Part shown: positions 7,595-11,731 of the stretch, in pieces
How the letters are laid out: the number at the start of each line of letters is the position of its first letter
How positions within the stretch are numbered: position 1 is the first letter of the stretch
DNA from: Basidiobolus heterosporus B8920
Lineage: Eukaryota; Basidiobolomycota; Basidiobolomycetes; Basidiobolales; Basidiobolaceae
DNA: 11,731 nt
NCBI GenBank assembly: GCA_000697455.1
Contig: JNET01031757.1
Span: 1 to 11,731, forward strand
Reading direction: 5' to 3'
Notes under the pieces: generated by a model
Told to the model about the DNA's origin: nothing
The model's input: the letters and a program-made list of their open reading frames with translations, nothing else
The model's database searches: none
Made by a program: the position numbers and the translations under genes

Positions 7595-10500
7595 ATGTCC
7601 CGCACTTCATTTGATGAAAGACTCACCTCAGCCTTTAAGTCCTGGGAAGGTGGGGTTCATGATTAACTTGACTTCTTTTCTCTGACAAAGCTTCGCCTCG
7701 CGTTTGAATTTTGAACTTGCAGAATACTCGAAATCCAACCCAAATAACCTGCTTTTCTTCAACTTTTAGAGGTGGGTCTAAGTGAACTCCAAGCAAAGCT
7801 TGATGTGCAAGGAGAAGAAATTTTAAATAACCAAAAAGATACCTCAAATACACGTAAACAACTGGCCGAAAAAACCAAGGGTAACTGAAAACTTTTCCAA
7901 AGCTGACAACAACAAATGGTTTACCCAATCTTTCTTAGAGTTCAAAAAAGTTGCCGAGCCAGATAAACGTGAATTCAAAACCTTACTCAAAGGTTAGTCC
8001 GGCTATCCAATTGAACCGTATACGACTTCTGAAAGGAAAGAAATTCTTACAAAATCGATTCCTCTCCTTTTCTGTAGCATATCAAGGAGAGATCGACAAC
8101 CTTACCCGTCGGTTGAAATTCGCTGAGGGATGTTTCTTAAATTTATATAAGCTTTTTGCCGAAGTTCCGGATCCAGCTCCATTAATTTCCGCTTTGATGG
8201 CAAGTACCTGGTTTTCGTATTGATAACATCGGTCACAAGGTGATAACAGTGGGTTTTAGGAGGAGAGTGCCAAGTCCGCTGAAAACAAAACCTTGAAATC
8301 CGACCTAAAGCGATTGAAAGATGAGCTAAATGAGAATAACGAAGAGCTCACCCGACTTCGTGGACAAGAACAAGAAAACGTTGCGCTCAATCAAAGGCTG
8401 GCTAGATTTGAAGAAAAAGTAGCATTATAGGATGGCATAACCCGAGCATACTATGAAATTTACTAGAGTTCTCTTTGTAGATGGATGAAATTGTCACCGA
8501 GAAGGTGGAACAAAAGGAGGCTGAGATCAAGGAAATCTTCGATACAAAGATGAACAATTTCAGAGAACGGTAGCGTATTTCTCCTTCGAATGTCTTTCGC
8601 TTCGAACTCCACTTACCATTTTGTTGGTAGTGAAATGCAGCTTCAAAAACAGCTTGACCAAGCCAATGAACAAATTATTCAGTTGAAAAGTTCTCATGAC
8701 AATACTCAGGCCAAACTCATCGGGCACGGAGAGAAGAACGGTAGGTCCCAGAGCAAAAACCCTTCTCAGTGAAAGTTTCTTACCCATTTTTTAGACGAAG
8801 AAACTGCCGCGAAGCTCGCCGAGCTCGATATTGTGGTCATGGATCTAGAGAGAGCAAGCGCTAAAATCGTTGAGTTGGAGGGAGAAAACGTATGATTATC
8901 CTGGCACACCTGCAGTCAACTGCATTCTAACGACCACATTTACAGGAGGTTCTTAAAACTGAAGTTCAAGCAGCACGTGACGAACGCGGTACCGATGAAA
9001 GGTATGAAGTATATTCATTATGCTGTGGTTTGCTTCGGAACTTGGTTTGATTTTTGGCTATAGAATTGTAGAATACGAACGCAGATATGCTGAACAAGAG
9101 GTAAACATCGAACGTTCAACCCTTCCCGAACCTTGCTTAACCGTATGATGGTTTCAGGGCGAAATATCCAAGCTGATAAAGCAAATCGAATCTCTTAGAC
9201 AATCGGTCACTCAAAGTGAAAATGTCTCGTCAAACCGCAAAGTTAACCTTGAAAATGCCATTTCAGAAAAAGTACCTTTCATTGTCTTTTTGATTCGTTG
9301 CGCCCCTTCACCCAAACATCCGGCTAATACAGAATACTCTTAGGAGAAAGAAATCCAAGAGCTCAAGGCTCAACTGAGAGAGCGCAAAGATTACATTCAA
9401 ATCAAGAACGAGCTCGAGATCTTGAAGGTTTCTATTGTTTTAGTCGACGATATAGGCAGAGTTGATTTTTATTAAGACCTCAACCATATAGTCTGTCGAA
9501 TTTGCCAATGAGCTAGATGAAGCTCAGCAAACCAACGGTGTAGACGGAGATGCTCAACCTGGATCTCTTGAGAGATTACTGATGCTTAAGAACAGAAAAG
9601 TGGAAAATGAGCTAACCAATCTTAAGGTAGCATCTTCTCATAAGAAATGGATATGTACTCTTGTTAAACCATTGTTACGTAGCTTGTTCTACAAGAAGCC
9701 AATGCTAGTTTGAAGAAGGCTCAGGACGAATTCACGAGGGCCCAGAACGAATTAAACGATCAGAAAAGCTTAACCAAGAAGCTAGAAGAGGATCTGAGCA
9801 ACGTTAATGCACGTCGTAGTATGTCATCTATTGCCGACCCGTTGTCTACAGTATGGAAATTTTCCTTTCATCGTTATACATTCGTCTTGTTAGACTGACA
9901 AGCTTTCCTCATTCTAGGAGAGTCGACCATCTTCACCTTTTTTGAACCCTGGCAACGATAATTCTATCATTCCTATTCTCACTAGTCAACGGGATCGCTT
10001 CCGTCAACGTAACTTCGAGCTCGAGGAAGAAGTTCGAGGACTAAACGAAAGATTGTCCGATCTAGGCGGTGAGTTAGAGTCGTTACGAGAGGATAACGTT
10101 AAACTCTACGAGAAAATCCAATACATCAGCTCATACCGTACTGATGGGCCTTCAAAGAGGGTAAATACAATCAGATCGATTCCAAGGATAATCAACTAAC
10201 GCTGTGCTCCATATTTCCAGAACGTAAATACTGTCATTAACGTTGACAACACATATTCTCGTAATGATAATGTTGATGACAGATATTCGAGCATGTATGA
10301 GGAAAACCTGAACCCATTCCAAGCTTACAAGAAGAAGGTATTTGTTATTATGTTCACTCTTGCCCAAGGGTTGCTATTAACCTTCTTGAATTGGCAGGAG
10401 GAATCCCGTCGTTACAACTCCTTGAACCCAGTGGAGCGTACCACCCTAAACATTGCTCGCCATGTTTTGGCCAACAAAAACGGACGCTACTTTTTGATTG

Positions 10501-10601
10501 CTTACTCTTTCTTGCTTCACTTCATTGTACTTATCACCCTGTACAAGCTGTCGCAATGGCAAGATTGTGAGGTGTTTGTCCCATCAGGGCCACAAGATTA
10601 G
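7595..10601 (+). CDS. COY1: CASP/Coy1 family Golgi coiled-coil membrane protein
   Basis: This is a tail-anchored golgin, acting in intra-Golgi vesicle traffic; yeast Coy1 is linked to the SNARE Gos1. There are 17 exons: 7595-7649, 7770-7880, 7939-7992, 8078-8199, 8260-8418, 8481-8569, 8631-8740, 8795-8889, 8946-9001, 9064-9100, 9158-9271, 9344-9427, 9492-9626, 9683-9850, 9918-10160, 10221-10337, 10398-10601. The frame closes to 650 residues, normal for CASP. The N-terminus matches family landmarks (ELQAKLDVQGEEILNNQK; YQGEIDNL; LFAEVPDPAPLI). The middle is a long coiled coil. The C-terminal CASP domain has SQRDRFRQRNFELEEE, DNVKLYEKIQY, YEENLNPF and RRYNSLNPVERTTL, then a membrane segment at 614-634 containing Tyr619 and His624, residues of the kind shared by CASP, giantin and golgin-84. 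A 16-residue tail follows. Intron 4 (8200-8259) is GC-AG; intron 16 (10338-10397) is 60 bases with no stop in frame. Confidence 0.95.
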
Positions 10602-10906
10602 ATTCTTTGGAATTTCTTTCTTTGCTTGTATTTGTTATTTCCTGCGCCTTACGATTTCCCCGGTTTCCTTCTTGTTTGTTCAGAATAATATCAGATATAC
10701 CTTTATCTTCTGCGTGAGTTTCTCAATATCCTGGCGTTATATAGATAATTATTCAAGTTTAGTCTAACAAATCTTGTTTATTTTGAATGTTTAACAAGCG
10801 ATTTTCCAGATTAACTTATAATTGTCCAGTTGAGAATGATGATATCTGATAATTGTCCATTATGATCATAAAGCATGTAAAAAACTACGGTACGGTAAAT
10901 TAAGTA
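10602..10906. other. Convergent spacer, 3' UTRs of CASP and SAM synthetase
   Basis: These 305 AT-rich bases separate two stop codons facing each other. I see no coding signal; short open frames here are unsupported. ATAATTGTCCA occurs twice (10818-10828 and 10849-10859), 31 bases apart, meaning unknown. Confidence 0.5.
10777..10782 (-). terminator. Poly(A) signal AATAAA, probably of the SAM synthetase gene
   Basis: AATAAA on the minus strand lies about 125 bases after the SAM synthetase stop (10907), a usual distance. No other exact AATAAA was seen between that stop and the CASP stop on this strand. Confidence 0.5.
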
Positions 10907-11731
10907 TTAAAATTCTAGTTGCTTGGGCTTCTCCCAAGAGAACTCCTCGCGACCGAAATGGCCGTAGCATGCGGTCTTTGAGTAGATAGGCTTGAATAAG
11001 TTCAACTCTTTCACGATTACTCCCGGTCTCAAGTCCCAGTTCTTCTTCACAATCTCCAACAACTCGAGGTTGCTCTTGGCTCCGGTTCCATAGGTATCCA
11101 CAAAGATGGACAATGGCTCGGCAACACCAATGGCATAGGACAGCTGGACAAGACAACGGCGTGCGAGCTTCGCAGCCACAAGTGACTTGGCAATCCAGCG
11201 AGCAGTGTAGGCTGCTGAGCGGTCCACCTTTGACCAGTCCTTGCCAGAGAATGCACCACCGCCATGAGCACCCCAGCCTCCATACGTGTCAACGATGATC
11301 TTGCGTCCAGTGAGGCCAGCATCGCCTTGTGGCCCACCAATGATGAACTTGCCTGAGGGGTTCAAGTGGTAGACTGTCTTGTCGTCGAGGAACTTGGCTG
11401 GAATCACCGAGTCGATCACCTTCTCCTTGAGTTCACGACGGATGGTCTCGTTGTCGACATCGGCAGCGTGTTGAGTGGAGATGACCACAGTGTCAACGCG
11501 AAGTGGGATCATGGCTCCATTCTCGTTTTTGTACTCAACGGTGACCTGGGTCTTCGAGTCGGGAAGGAGCCATGCGAGAGTGCCATCACGACGAAGCTGG
11601 CTCATCTTGAAGTTCAACTTGTGTGAGAGCGTGACAGTCAGTGGCATCAGCTCAGGAGTCTCGTCAGTAGCGTAACCAAACATGATCCCTTGATCTCCAG
11701 CTCCGGTATCCTCGATTGCCTGACTCACCTG
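10907..11731 (-). CDS. S-adenosylmethionine synthetase, C-terminal two thirds (runs off right edge)
   Basis: The enzyme makes S-adenosylmethionine from methionine and ATP in the cytosol. The visible part is about 274 residues, ending with TAA at 10909-10907; yeast Sam1/Sam2 have about 380, so roughly 110 N-terminal residues lie beyond the edge. The two family signatures are present: GAGDQG within [16 protein letters not shown], and the P-loop-like GGGAFSGKD. Other landmarks are [49 protein letters not shown] and the end [12 protein letters not shown]. No intron is seen in 825 bases. The first bases at the edge read CAGGTGAGTCAG on the minus strand, so an intron boundary near the edge cannot be excluded. 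Codons favour C/G at the third base, as in strongly expressed fungal genes. The paralogue (SAM1 or SAM2) cannot be told. Confidence 0.96.
   Translation of the reverse strand, partial: QVSQAIEDTGAGDQGIMFGYATDETPELMPLTVTLSHKLNFKMSQLRRDGTLAWLLPDSKTQVTVEYKNENGAMIPLRVDTVVISTQHAADVDNETIRRELKEKVIDSVIPAKFLDDKTVYHLNPSGKFIIGGPQGDAGLTGRKIIVDTYGGWGAHGGGAFSGKDWSKVDRSAAYTARWIAKSLVAAKLARRCLVQLSYAIGVAEPLSIFVDTYGTGAKSNLELLEIVKKNWDLRPGVIVKELNLFKPIYSKTACYGHFGREEFSWEKPKQLEF

Noticed and set aside
10498-10767. Plus-strand hydrophobic open frame of 89 residues past the CASP stop
   Set aside because: It is a frame-shifted reading of the CASP membrane exon and its T-rich 3' UTR.
11113-11675. Several plus-strand open frames opposite SAM synthetase
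   Set aside because: They follow from the strong third-position C/G bias of the synthetase gene, which removes stops on the other strand.
1-11731. A metabolic gene cluster or a mobile or viral island
   Set aside because: Gene functions are unrelated housekeeping roles, intron style is uniform across the multi-exon genes, and no transposase, integrase, reverse transcriptase, capsid or long terminal repeat was seen.

Overview
The window looks like nuclear DNA of a fungus. It carries a sphingolipid 2-hydroxylase of the Scs7 type, a septin of the fungal CDC11/AspA group, a Coy1/CASP Golgi protein and an S-adenosylmethionine synthetase, packed with short spacers. I can place 34 introns, almost all 54-85 bases long (one of 120). 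This intron density with small introns is far from budding yeasts. It would suit an early-diverging lineage or another intron-rich fungus, but I cannot name the species. I see no viral, retroviral or transposon protein, no tRNA or rRNA, and no CRISPR array.

Layout from left to right. A minus-strand gene of unknown function (885 down past the left edge, three exons). A spacer of roughly 550-680 bases. A small minus-strand orphan gene (1952-1569, perhaps with a further exon). An intronless minus-strand SCS7-like fatty acid/ceramide 2-hydroxylase (3258-2188). A 658-base divergent promoter holding two short repeats. A seven-exon plus-strand aldo-keto reductase (3917-5217). Tail to tail with it, an eleven-exon minus-strand septin (6994-5417). 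A 600-base divergent spacer. A seventeen-exon plus-strand CASP/Coy1 gene (7595-10601). Tail to tail again, the 3' two thirds of a minus-strand S-adenosylmethionine synthetase (10907 past the right edge).

The genes do not form a pathway or cluster. They are ordinary housekeeping functions: membrane lipid hydroxylation, carbonyl reduction, cytokinesis and cell shape, Golgi traffic, methyl-donor synthesis. All exon models were built by hand from splice consensus, reading-frame continuity and remembered family sequence. For the aldo-keto reductase, septin and CASP genes the frame closes across every junction (295, 320 and 650 residues).

The points most worth a second look are: a CASP intron whose retention would keep the frame and add a second membrane-like segment; two GC-AG introns; a septin with Arg in place of the P-loop Lys and no C-terminal coiled coil; a paired CCAAT repeat upstream of SCS7; and fully overlapping 3' ends of the aldo-keto reductase and septin genes. 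I found no convincing undescribed system.
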